From NCBI GenBank assembly GCA_019633425.1, contig WSUB01000102.1, forward strand, positions 1-64,000: a DNA stretch of 64,000 bases, in the 5' to 3' direction. A model generated the notes under the pieces. That model saw only the letters and a program-made list of their open reading frames with translations. It was not told the origin of the DNA and did no database searches. Shown here one piece after another: positions 34,833 to 45,505 of this stretch. Position numbers and translations under genes: made by a program. The stretch's first letter is position 1. Every line of letters starts with the position of its first letter. Source of the stretch: Tulasnella sp. 424 (taxonomy: Eukaryota > Basidiomycota > Agaricomycetes > Cantharellales > Tulasnellaceae).

Positions 34833-37800
34833 TTACGTCGGAGGTAAAGATGGTAATTCTACAGTCCCATTCACCAGGGCTTCCGTCGAGGCTTTCTCTG
34901 GAGAAGCAGATGAATCTGGCGGGGAGGTTTCTCGATCCATAGCAAGCCCCAATCCAAGGTATTTTCGATCCTTCGGGGGTGTGAGAGGAGGTTGAATAGA
35001 ATCAGGCGACTGAAGGCTCTCTTGTAGCCTTTGGAGTCCCTGCACCTGCAGTGGTGGGGCGGTCGGTCGTCCTTGAGGAGCCAAGGTGGCGCCAGAACCC
35101 ATCCTTGGGGAAGCCAAGGGCGACCCTCTTGGACTGCCTCTGGGTGACCCACGCGGTGTGCCGGAGATGGGAGAACGTAAACCTCCAGTCTCGTATGGCC
35201 CAGCACCTACGGGAGGGGTGGGCATAGGACTGGGACTTGGTGAAGATCGTCCCCCCGCTAGAAGGGAATGCACGGTCGGCGTTCCAGGTCGCGATCCCAT
35301 CCGGATAGTATTTGGACTCCCGGAACCGTTGGCTAGAGGGCTTCCAACACCACTAGGACGTCGAGCAACACCTTCGGCGGGACTTGGCATTGTCGTTGCT
35401 CGGCGAATAGGGAACGCCGAACCTTTCCGAGGGACCGATTTCTCCATTACAACCGTCTCAAGCATTGAGCTCGGAAGATTTACGCCCTTGAGATTTGACA
35501 GCTTCTCGTGCAAGTACTTGGCATCCGTTAATAAACTGTGATGAACGTGGTCGGTTTGTGGCACTTAAAAGATGAAACAATCGACGTACCGAGTCTTTGC
35601 CTCCTGACTGGGCAATTCGATCTTGCCGTACTCCTCCGACAGCCGGTGATTGACGGCGGCGAATACCTGGGTCATGATGAGCTGGAGAAACAGAGCGATT
35701 CAGCGCCGGTGTCTTCACTAATCATAACCACTCAGTTGCGAACCTCGACCGACTGTTCTGCCAAATACTTGGACAGGACTTTGTGTAAGGTCACTGTCTC
35801 CTTGACTAGGACTTCCATGTAGCTGTTCGGCCCTGCCTTCACAGGGGGTATATCCCATTGGATTTCCTAGCAGATATCCGTCTCTCAGCGGGTATTCGAG
35901 TGTATGCGAAGAATCGGTTACTCACGGAAAGAGACTTGCAGTGCACGGACAATCGATCACCCATGATAGCGATGAGTTTCGCATGGATTTCATTCTGGTG
36001 CTCTTGATAGTCCTATCCAGCACACCTATTAGCCCAAGGTAAATTGGCCGTGAGGTGCAAGTCAGGACGTACCCGCTTCAGCTTGTCAAATTCGACCAGA
36101 ATGACCGCCTGCTTGGGGTTAAGATGCCGACGAAGCGTTTCCCGGATGTAGGGCACTAGCGCAATCATGATCGACAGTGATTGAGATGCGAGGGCTAAAA
36201 TAGATTGTATCAGAGGAAGCTTCGTATTAGGCTGGAGCCGATCCCGAAGACGAACCTAAATGCTTGGCGGTAATGTTCTTTAGCCCGGCTGATCGCATAG
36301 CCCCAGCTCCCAAGACCACCTGACAAGTCCGCGAGTTGAAAGCCTAGAGCGGGGAAGGGGACTAAGGGACGATTCCACAGCTCTAGTCATCTCAACGACT
36401 GACCTTGAGGTACTCAATTATCCTGCTCATCGCATCCGTCGTCAAAAGAGGCATGTTGACGATGACCTTGAGGTAGTCCACAAGCAGCTCGAGCACTTCC
36501 ATGGTAGCAGCTACAACAAAGTAGTTGCGCTCTTCGATTTTCAATAACTTTGCGGCGGGTTTATCTGAAGCTGTGGCGGTGCCATTCGTTCCATCCGGAT
36601 GGCCATTCGGCACGCCGTTTGCCTGAGGTGTTTCCGAGAAAGGGTCCGGTCCGGTCCTCAAAATCAGCTCCTCGGGATTCCCCACAGCGGCATCAACGAT
36701 CAAATCCACCACTCTCTGACTTGTCGCAGAGACTTCGACCTGCGCCCAAACCTCCTCTTCGACAGCCCTGGCTAACCGCGTCGTCCTTTCAGCATGGAAC
36801 GTCGACAGCCACGTCTTGGCCTGGCCAACTACCACTCCTCGCAGTCCAACGATCATCCGTCTAGCAAGAACCTCACACTTGACGACGAAGCTCCATGACA
36901 AGTTGAAGATTTCGAGGAAGGATTGTAACGGCAATTGGGAATGTTGGGCGGACCGTAGCGAAAGGACCCTGGAGGCACGTGCGTTGGCCAGTTCGGTCGT
37001 TATGGATAGTAGCGTGAGGAGCGTCGGGCTCGGTGGGTCGGCATGAGGATCCTCGGAAGATGGGATCAATGTTGAGATGGCGGAAGTGATCACCGTGATA
37101 TGGGATGCCACGGTATTTATCCGCGCGAGAAGGGTCGAGTACATCGTCTTCGCCAAGACTTTAAACTCTTCGTGCGATAATTCACTGACGTCCCGAGGGC
37201 TGGAAGAAAAAATGAGACTCTGAAGCGTCTAGTGCCATTGTCGACGTACTTGTGCGTTGCGGAACCCTCCGAAGCGAGTTCGTCTTCGTCCCACTCGGAT
37301 TTGGGTAGATGCTGAATCCAATGACCTTGGTCAACCTATCAACCCGGGAACTGTCCTCATTTGCATGAAACGGTAAAACTAACCTTCCGCACGCAAGCCT
37401 TGATCTCAGCCAGTACGATCTCTTGGTAAGCGTTTATAGCGTGCTCAATGCCTCCAGTTTTCACCAGGCCTTGGAGTAAGGGGCTTATTCTTTCCGTAAT
37501 GGTGATCTCCGGCGGGTCCGGGGTGCCCGTAACCTGGTCTCGTACGAGATCAGTGCGAAGGAGGACTACAAGGTCGGTGGAAAGAGAAGTAGCGATCGAT
37601 TTTGATAGTTCTTGGAGACTGGAAGGGAGGGATGCTAATGCGGAAATCGATGCGAGAGGTAGTTGAACGCGATGTCGAGGTTTTGGTGGTGAGGTATCGG
37701 TTGATGGGGCTGAAGGAGTTTCTTGTGAAGGCTTGTCAAACATGGATCCTAAATCTTCGATCATAGCCAGGGCTTCAAAGTATTCTCCCGTGACGACCAA

Positions 37801-38886
37801 GTTCTTCATCAGGCTGATCGACTCTCCCACTGCGTGGATGGCTTCGACGCCTTCTGAAACGACGCGAAGGTTGTCTCGCTTCTTGGTGAGGCGGGTGATG
37901 TGGAGACCGCGTTTAGCCTGCTTTTCGTCCACCTCAACAAGCTGCTGTCGCAAGTTGCCGATTCGCGTCAGGCATTCCGCACCCTCAGCTTGCAAGGATT
38001 GCAGGTTTGACAGAGCAGCGAAGAAAGACGACGACCTCGCTTGAACTTCAATCGTGAGGTGCTGCTCTACGATATCGAGATGTTGCGATAACTGATCCTG
38101 GAGGTCTTGATTGACAGACTGGTCCTCCGAAGCACCTCCCTCTCCATCCGGCTGTGCGGTCACAGCTGCAAACGTTCTCACATCTCCTAGGTTGAAGTCC
38201 GCCTCAAAGTATATTTGTGGGACGAGGTCAAGTGGTGGTGGTGGAGGTTTCTTAGGCAGTCTTGGCGTGGACGTTGACGCGTCGTCGTTGTTCGTCCCCA
38301 GTTTCGGCGAGAAGGCTTCATCCCCTCGTTCTTCAGCGAGCTCGCGAGCGCGTTGGTTATCCTGGAACCTTTGCCATTCTGGTCCGATCGCCTTGAGGTA
38401 AGGGTCGAAGTCCTTCCTCCGCAGTCGTGGAAGATCAGGATGGGGACCGCTAAATATGGGTGCATGGCTGGACTTCAGGGGATTTGGCTTTGAATGAGGA
38501 TTGTTCAGGACGGTTGAGATCGCTAAGAGTGAGATGAGTCCGAAGGAAGCAAGGGAACAGTAGCATCGGTATAACTCACCATTAAACCCATGCTGGGAAG
38601 AGCTCCAGGTCTGCGGCAATGCCGTCGACCCCGAAGCCGTATCAAATATCGACTCGATCTTGCTAGGTGCCACATCCAACGAAAAGTCTAATCTGCTCTC
38701 CGTTCCCTCTGATACGCTCGGAGGGCCCTGTCGTCTTGAAGCAGTTGGATCCCAGTGAAAGCGGTATGGTCCAGGAGCAGCTCGCCGACTGGGGAGTGGG
38801 CCTACGCTGTCGTTTTCTGCTGGGTTGCTGGGACTAGGTGAGGTTGGACGCGAGCTTGAGACAACCGAAATGGAGTCGTCGGCCAT
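34833..38886 (-). CDS. VPS54: VPS54, GARP complex subunit, 1180 aa
   Basis: Ten exons (minus): 38580-38886, 37384-38522, 37250-37335, 36404-37199, 36256-36343, 36073-36194, 35926-36012, 35744-35866, 35590-35681 and 34833-35535. The total is 1,181 codons with matching phases. The N-terminus is disordered. After the first intron comes the conserved AISTVLNNP motif, then a coiled-coil region typical of tethering-complex subunits. The C-terminal VPS54 domain follows (MIVGLRGVVVGQAKTWLS to LSEEYGKIELPSQEAKTRL). The last exon adds a Ser/Pro/Gly-rich tail with repeated RGSP units. In other fungi GARP tethers endosome-derived vesicles at the trans-Golgi. It is divergent from CWF18, with 171 bp between start codons. 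Confidence 0.92.
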
Positions 38887-39057
38887 GATCTCATTCCTTG
38901 TCAAAGAATAAAATAAGCGGGTGTAGAGTAGATTGAGTGTAGTAGAAGTGCCTCGGGGTTCGCCAGTCAAGAGTGGGATGACGGAGACACGGCAAAACAA
39001 CCCGAGCAAACCGTGTTCGCCACCACTGCAGCCCTTTCGCAACCACCACCACACAAC
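38887..39057. promoter_or_regulatory. Short bidirectional promoter region between VPS54 and CWF18
   Basis: Only 171 bp separate the two divergent start codons, so both promoters must lie here or overlap the genes. I see no clear TATA box. Confidence 0.6.
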
Positions 39058-39751
39058 ATGACCACTGCCGTGAACTCACTGGAGAGCGCTTCTGAAGCAC
39101 GGAAGGAACGTCTTATTGCACTTCGAAGAAGGAAACTCGGACAGGACGTCGAGGAGGGCGGGGAACGGTCGTAAGTCTTGTCCCAAAAACGACCCGCCCA
39201 TTCAGAACATGTGACGAAAAGAGATCTTTTGCAGGAAGGAACCATTCCGCTTTCGTCAACGGAATTTTGACCCAGAAACACGAACACTACGAAAGCATAC
39301 CGCTGGGGAAGAACAACAAGACACTGTTGAAAACCAAGTCAAGGGACTCGCTGAGAAAATCATCGCAGAGGATGAAGAGCGAAGAAACCAGGAGCTGGTG
39401 CGTGATATATCCTTTCAATGCTACTCCTCTTCTCATTGACACTTTTTACGTTGCACTTAGGACCTATTCAACATCGCGCCGAAACGCCCGAACTGGGACC
39501 TAAAACGAAATTTAGAAAAGAAACTCTCTCGCCTCGAACGCAAAACTGCAGAGTCCATCCACCTCCTTATCCGTAAGCATAGCAGACGTCGCTCCGCTGT
39601 GAATATCCCCTAAGCCAAACCATACCTCTTCACAGGAAAACGAATGGCCGCTCAGCAAGGAACGCCAGACGACCTCTCAGCACAAATCAACGCCCAACAG
39701 CGAGACGCAGAAAGGGACGAAGCAGACGAAGCATCTGACGAAGAAGAGTAG
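39058..39751 (+). CDS. CWF18: CWF18/CCDC12 splicing factor, 167 aa
   Basis: Exons 39058-39170, 39235-39397, 39461-39572 and 39636-39751 give 168 codons in one frame. The N-terminus SEARKERLIALRRRK, the central FRFRQRNFDPETRTLRKH and the DLFNIAPKRPNWDLKR block are the signature of the Cwf18/CCDC12 family, a component of the NTC-associated spliceosome complex in the nucleus. The C-terminus is acidic (DEADEASDEEE). Length fits the family. It is convergent with ADE4, 156 bp apart. Confidence 0.92.
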
Positions 39752-39907
39752 AAACTTCCCATGCCTCGCATCATCCCAACCTATTTATTATTCCAAAACG
39801 ACTACTACAGTACTGTACACTGGTGAATCTAAAACCAAGCCTTCGAAAGCGCGACCGAGAGCAACGACAAACCGACCGCCCCCAACACCAGATAATTACC
39901 ATAACCT

Positions 39908-42063
39908 CTACGTGCTGAAGGTGCGAAAATTGCTGAGTCCCCCGATGTCGCTCCGCCCTTGGGACCGTTCCCGGGACTTCGAGCTCGCCGCCACGCTCCA
40001 ACTGTTGTACAGCCCGACCGTATCATCCGCACCGTTCATCGGGCCCGAGCACCCGAGAGGCTCCTCGTGAACCTCATACGGTCCTCCATTCACGCCGTTC
40101 GTACCGTTGATTATCCTTCCTCTTGCATGATCATTATCAAGTGACGCAACTTCCTCCGGCGGGAGCGACATCCCCTTGGACATCTGCTTGATCTTGGCAC
40201 TGTCGTTCCTCAACTGCTCCAAGTGCGCAAAGTACTCTTCTTGAACGTCGCCCGTCACATAAACGCCGTCGAAAACGCTGCAGTCGAACCGAGTGAGACC
40301 GGGGTTGAATTGAGTTACAGATTTGACGAGGTCAGGAAGAGTTTGGTAGATGACGACGTCGGCGCCGAGAGCTTTGGCGATTTCGTCCTCTGAGCGCTCG
40401 TACGCGACGAGTTCGTTGCGGGACGGCATGTCGATACCGTAAACGTTGGAGTACCGAATAGGTGGAGCGCAGGATGCGAAGATGACTTTTTTGGCACCGA
40501 CATCCTTGGCCATTTGGATAATCTCCTTGGACGTCGTTCCTCGGACGATTGAATCTAGGGTGAAAATTTGCAGTCTGTGGGTCCTGTGAATACCCGAGTG
40601 GGGAGCGCATGAGAACGTACCGTCGACGAGCAGGACGACTTTGTTAGCAAATTCGAGTGCCATAGCGTTCAGCTTTCTCCGAACGTTTTTCTTTCTGCAG
40701 AGTCGCGCGAGGTCAGCCGCACTATACCACACGCTGCTGACGAATTGTAAAAGACGCACCGCATCTGCTGGCCCGGCATGATGAAAGTTCGCCCAACGTA
40801 TCGGTTCTTCACGAATCCTTCTCGGTAAGGGAGGCCTAACCTCTGCGCCAACTCCAACGCTGATACCCGACTAGTATCGGGTACCGGGATGACCACATCG
40901 ACCTTGATGTCCTTCTCCTTCAGAACGCGTTCCACCTCGGCAGCGAGGTTCTCGCCCATAGCCATCCGACTGCGATACACGCTGACGCCGTCCAATACGG
41001 AATCCGGTCGTGCAAAGTAGACGTATTCAAAGATATCCGGTGCGAACGTCCTGTCCGGAACGAGGTGTCGTCGGCTGACGGAAGAACGGGTGATGATGAT
41101 CGCCTCGCCTAAACATCGGTGTGTCAGAGCAAAGGCCTCCGTAAAAGGCCATGCGAATGCGTCACTCACCAGCCCTGACATCCTCCCACTCCCCAAACCC
41201 ACCGGCGTCCGCGACCACGCTCTCGCTGGCGACGATGCAATCGTAACCCCCATTCGGGGTTCTCCGCCTTCCCATCCCCACCGGGCGGATCCCATTCGGG
41301 TCTCTAAACGCGATGATGCCGAAGCCAGCCAGCATGGCCACACACGCATAGGCACCTTTGCATTGGTGCATCAGGTCGCCGATAGCCGTGAAGATGTCTT
41401 CCTCGTTGATGCGGAACTTGCCAGTCTTTTGGAGATTGTTGGCAAAGATGTTGAGAAGGAGCTCAGAATCGCTGTCGGTATTGATGTGACGGTGCGCCTC
41501 ATGGTCGAGGAAGAATTTGAGGTCGGCGGTGTTGATGAGGTTGCCATTCTGTGGCCAATATCGACGGGAGCGTCCAATGTCAGGGGGGTCGTAGGGGCGA
41601 AAACGGAAACGGAAGCGAGAACGTACGTGAGCAAAAACGATACCGTACGGGGAGTTGACGTAGAACGGTTGGGCTTCAGAGTGTGCTGAAGAGCCTGCTG
41701 TCGGGTACCTGACTGCAAGTACGACCATCAACGTCGAGTTCGCCTTCACAACAATATTGATGACTTACCGTGGCCAATGCCCATCGCACCAACCAACGTG
41801 CTCAAGCTGTTCGGGTCGAAAACGTCTCTAACCATCCCATTGGCTTTGCACTGGTTCAACCTTCCCTTTGCACCGCAGGTCACGATACCGCAGGCGTCCT
41901 GGCCTCGGTGCTGCAGGAGGCTGAGTCCTTCGCATATCTCTGGAGCTGCCTGACCGTCCTGGTCGTGGAGTAAGAGACCGAGTACGCCGCACACTGGAAC
42001 ATTGCTACGGTTAGGTATAATGCCCTCGCAGACTGTTTTTTTTTTGTACCGGGTGAACTCACT
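39908..42063 (-). CDS. ADE4: Amidophosphoribosyltransferase, 586 aa, with split start codon
   Basis: Catalyses the first committed step of purine synthesis (PRPP plus glutamine to phosphoribosylamine), in the cytosol. Coding exons (minus): the A at 42063, then 41769-41993, 41627-41712, 41170-41548, 40760-41108, 40621-40694 and 39908-40554. The start ATG is split: exon 1 ends with A before GTGAGT, and the next exon begins TG-TGC-GGC after TTCCAG. This gives Met-Cys-Gly, whose Cys must become the N-terminal nucleophile of the glutaminase domain. Motifs include [20 protein letters not shown], the glutaminase NGNL and the PRPP loop [13 protein letters not shown] across the last intron. No other in-frame ATG gives an N-terminal Cys. 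The C-terminus is a low-complexity extension. Confidence 0.92.
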
Positions 42064-42303
42064 GGTTAAAAAGAATGAGGGAAGGCGATGACCACGATTC
42101 GTTGAAATTTTGACCAGGTTAAGCATCCAAGACCCTCAGCACAGGGTCCACCTCTCCCACGGTCAACCTATTTTCCCCTTTCAGTTGTTCCGACCCGTCT
42201 CGGCCCGGGAGCCGCCATATGCATGTCGTTGCATGGGGTCGTCGAAGATCAAAAAGCATTCAAGTCAAGGTGTTTTACGAGCATTGCATGCGGTAACTGC
42301 TAG

Positions 42304-43528
42304 TTAAATACAAGCAAATCTTGTTTTTTCATTCGCCTTTGAGACAAAGTCGATCCGCTTCAGAGCAGGGCACCGAGCCTTGAGGTTCTCCGTAAAGTCT
42401 TTCTTCTCCTCTTCCGTGAACTCGACTTCCTCTAACCGCAAAGTGTGCAACACGGGCATCCTTGTCCCACCAAGCAGCGCAACAGCAGTTTGCTTGTCCA
42501 TCCCAAAGATGTAAAGCTGCTTCAGGGCACCGAACTCCAAGTCCTCCTCGAGCAAGTCTTCCGCCACTTCGCAGAGGTCGGGGAATAAGAGTTTTAGCTC
42601 CGCGAGATTTTTGCAGCTCGCAAGCGAATTCCACGACTCTACGAAGAGCGGTCCAGACCAATAGGTCAGCGTGCTTAGCTCGGGGAACACGCTGAACGAG
42701 GGGGCGAACAAGGCGGATTTTGGACGTAGCTCCAGGTCTTGAATACCCTTGCAGCTTTCGGACACGAGCGCCAATATCTCCTCGAATCCGTCGTAGTCGC
42801 TATGAGGTTCCATGCCATCTATCATGACTGACGTCAGACCAGGAACAAGGCTGAAGGCGATCATGGGTGGCATTCTCCAGTCGCCATATATGTCGAACCT
42901 CCGCAGGTTCGGGAAAAGCGGTCCTCCGTAAGTGGCTATGAGCTCCTTCACAAGCTCGACGGAGTCTCTGTGTAGGAGGAAGGTCGAAATGGATAAGACC
43001 TGGACCTTGCTCGTCAAGCGTAGGAATGTCTGCCACCGGTCCTTATCGAACTCCTCTAAACTGGTCTNNNNNNNNNNNNNNNNNNNNNNNNNNNNNNNNN
43101 NNNNNNNNNNNNNNNNNNNNNNNNNNNNNNNNNNNNNNNNNNNNNNNNNNNNNNNNNNNNNNNNNATGGATAAGACCTGGACCTTGCTCGTCAAGCGTAG
43201 GAATGTCTGCCACCGGTCCTTATCGAACTCCTCTAAACTGGTCTGGAGTCTGTTGTACTACACCACGATTATAAGCCCTTAGCACCCAAAGGTCCACTGC
43301 AAGAAAGTGCCGAATACGACTCACATAGTAGGCATATTCTTCCTCTTCTTCCATCGGTGCCAGTTGGCCCATCAACTGCCGCATTCCTACACTGCAATAG
43401 CGCCAACGCACGTGGAGGGCGTCATCTTTCCAGCTTTTACAGACTTGAGCGCAGTTGAACAAGTCCATTGATCTCAGAAAGGTGAATACAGAGTATCGAA
43501 GTTCGGGAGTAGCGAGACACTTTTCCAT
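42304..43528 (-). CDS. F-box protein, tandem copy 1 (crossed by an assembly gap)
   Basis: Exon 1 is 43325-43528 (68 codons) and encodes an F-box-like segment (PELRYSVFTFLRSMDLFNCAQVCKSWKDDAL). Exon 2 starts at 43242 and ends at 42304, but 98 N (43068-43165) lie near its 5' end. The N run is flanked by an identical 79 bp on each side. If one copy and the N run are removed, exon 2 has 254 codons and the protein 321. The rest is leucine-rich (LTSVMIDGMEP, LAELKLLFPDL, LHTLRLEEVEF) like substrate-binding parts of F-box/LRR proteins. These recruit targets to SCF ubiquitin ligases. A longer frame upstream (Met at 43621) would add a hydrophobic N-terminus; I prefer 43528. Confidence 0.78.
42989..43067. 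repeat. 79 bp block left of the N run
   Basis: Identical to 43166-43244. It abuts the N run exactly, as expected for two contig ends that overlap. Confidence 0.85.
43068..43165. other. Assembly gap (98 N)
   Basis: Sequence is unknown. The identical 79 bp flanks suggest an unclosed contig overlap and not missing DNA. Confidence 0.85.
43166..43244. repeat. 79 bp block right of the N run
   Basis: Identical to 42989-43067. Confidence 0.85.
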
Positions 43529-44016
43529 AGTGTGGTGTGTTGCGGAAGCACGAAAAGCAAAGCGAGGGGAGAGGAAAAGCAAGATCGGAAGAAAAAAAAA
43601 AAAGGTCGCGGAACGCGCCAAAGTTCAAGGCCATGACGTCTGAGGTTTGGATGTGATGACACCCCAGAAGATTTCATTTCTCAGAGACCTCCATCCGGAT
43701 CAACCGAGTTTAGGTTTTCTGCAAATTTATCTGATTTGACAGAATATGTTCGGCTCCCTTCTATGAGGAGACAATTCAAAGAAAGAAAATCACGAACCCT
43801 CCATCTCGGAGAGATCCGTCTTGTGTGAGCCGGCGACAGTGAGTGGAAGGAATGGTATCGGAAACTGCGTGTTTACATCTTTTAATGTTACATACTTGGA
43901 GCCCGAGAAACGGTGGGGATGTCTATGTTGTCGCTCATAAACAGCATGCAATCAAGGTGTTTCCCAGCATTGCATGCTATATCTGCTAGTTACATAAGTA
44001 CAACTAAATCCTGTTT
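43529..44016. other. Intergenic region between the two F-box genes
   Basis: The 5' flank of copy 1 and the 3' flank of copy 2. Each flank resembles the corresponding flank of the other gene (for example the block GCATTGCATGC near 42,285 and 43,968). The duplication therefore included flanking DNA. No gene seen. Confidence 0.6.
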
Positions 44017-45110
44017 CTATTTCGCCTTCGAGACGAAGTCGATCCGCTTCAGAGCAAGGCACCGAGCCTTAAGACGATCGGTCAAGTCCTTCCTCTCATC
44101 CTCCGTGAACTCGACTTCCTCTAACCGCAGAGTGTGCAACAGAGGCATCCTCGTGCCATCAAGCAGCGCAATAACAGCTTGCTTGTCCATCCTAAAGATG
44201 TCAAGTTGCCTCAGGGCACCAAACTCCAAGTCCTCCGCGAGCGAGTCTTCCTCCACTTCGCCGAGGTCGGGGAAAAAGAGTTTTAGCTCCGCGAGATTTT
44301 TACAGCTCGCAAGCGAACTCCACGACTCTACGGAGAGCGGTCCAGACCAATAGGTCAGCGTCCTTAACTCGGGGAACGCGCTGAACGAGGGGGCGGACTC
44401 GGCGCAATCCGGATGTAGCTCCAGGTTCTTAATGCCCTTGCAGTTTTCGGACACCAGCGCCAATATCTCCTCGAATCCGTCGTCACCGCTAGGAGGTTCC
44501 ATGCCATCTATCATGACTGACGTTAAACCAGGAACAAGGCTGAAGGCGATCACGGGTGGGATTTTCGAGTCGCCAGAGATGTTGAACCTCCGCAGGTTCG
44601 GGAAAAGCGGTCCTCCGTAAGTGGCTATGAGCTCCTTCACGAGCTCGACGGAGTCTTCGTGTAGGAGGAAGGTCGAATTGGATAAGACCTGGACCTTGCT
44701 CGTCAAGCGTAGGAATGTCTGCCACCGGTCCTTATCGAACTCCTCTAAACTGGTCTGGAGTCTGTTATACTACACCACAATTATGAACCCTTAGCACCCA
44801 AAGGTCCACTGCAAGAAAGCGCCGAATACGACTCACAACCAGGTAGTCACACTGGAGCATTCAATCGAGTAAGCGAAACCGCACCGTTACTCGTAGAAAA
44901 ACTCACATCGTAGTCATGTTCCTCCTCTTCTTCCATCGGTGCCAGTTGGCCCATCAACTGCCGCATTCCTACACTGCAATAGCGCCAACGCACGTTGAGG
45001 GCGTCGTCTTTCCAGCTTTTACAGACTTGAGCGCAGTTGAACAAGTCCATTGATCTCAAAAAAGTGAATACAGAGTATCGAAGTTCGGGAGTAGCGAGAA
45101 ATCTTTCCAT
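44017..45110 (-). CDS. F-box protein, tandem copy 2, 313 aa
   Basis: Exons (minus) are 44907-45110 and 44017-44754, phase 0 at the junction, 314 codons. The first exon is the same length as in copy 1 and differs from it by a few residues in the F-box. The second contains the leucine-rich part and lacks the eight-residue C-terminal extension of copy 1. The intron acceptor that keeps the frame is CTCCAG before ACCAGT. An upstream Met at 45215 lies in a low-complexity GA-rich tract and is less likely. Target and pathway are unknown. Confidence 0.8.
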
Positions 45111-45505
45111 ACTGTGGTGTAGTGTGGAAGTACGAAAAGCAAGAGAGAGGGAGAGGGAGAGGGAGAGGAAAAGCAACGTCGCGGGAAAGAAAAAAAAGGT
45201 CGCGGAACGCGCCAAAGTTCAGGGCCGTCTGAGGCTTGGATGTGATGACAGCCCAAAAAGTTTCGTTTCAAACCCTCCATCCGGATCAGCCGAATTTGGC
45301 TTTTCTGAAGATTTGACAGAATAATATCTTCGACCTCCTGCTACGAGAAGACAAAAGGAAGAGGATCACATTCACCTTCCGTCTCGGCGAGATTCATCGT
45401 GTGTGAACCCACGACAGTGAGTAGAAGAAATGGAATTGAGAGCTGCGCGTTTCAATCTTTAAATATTATACACATACAAACGCCTGGACATTCCATGCCT
45501 CCACC
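45111..45505. other. Intergenic region between F-box copy 2 and DUF6535 copy F
   Basis: Starts with a GAGAGG-rich tract (about 45,143-45,175), then a flank similar to 43,600-43,900. No gene seen. Confidence 0.55.

Noticed and set aside
35086..35541. 151-codon plus-strand frame opposite VPS54
   Set aside because: It lies over the Ser/Pro/Gly-rich repeats of the last VPS54 exon; a GC-rich repeat opens both strands.
41090..41689. 199-codon plus-strand frame opposite ADE4
   Set aside because: Antisense to exons 3-5 of ADE4, which are conserved and spliced correctly.
43026..43282. Frames that read through the N run
   Set aside because: They contain only unknown residues in the middle and reflect the gap, not a gene.
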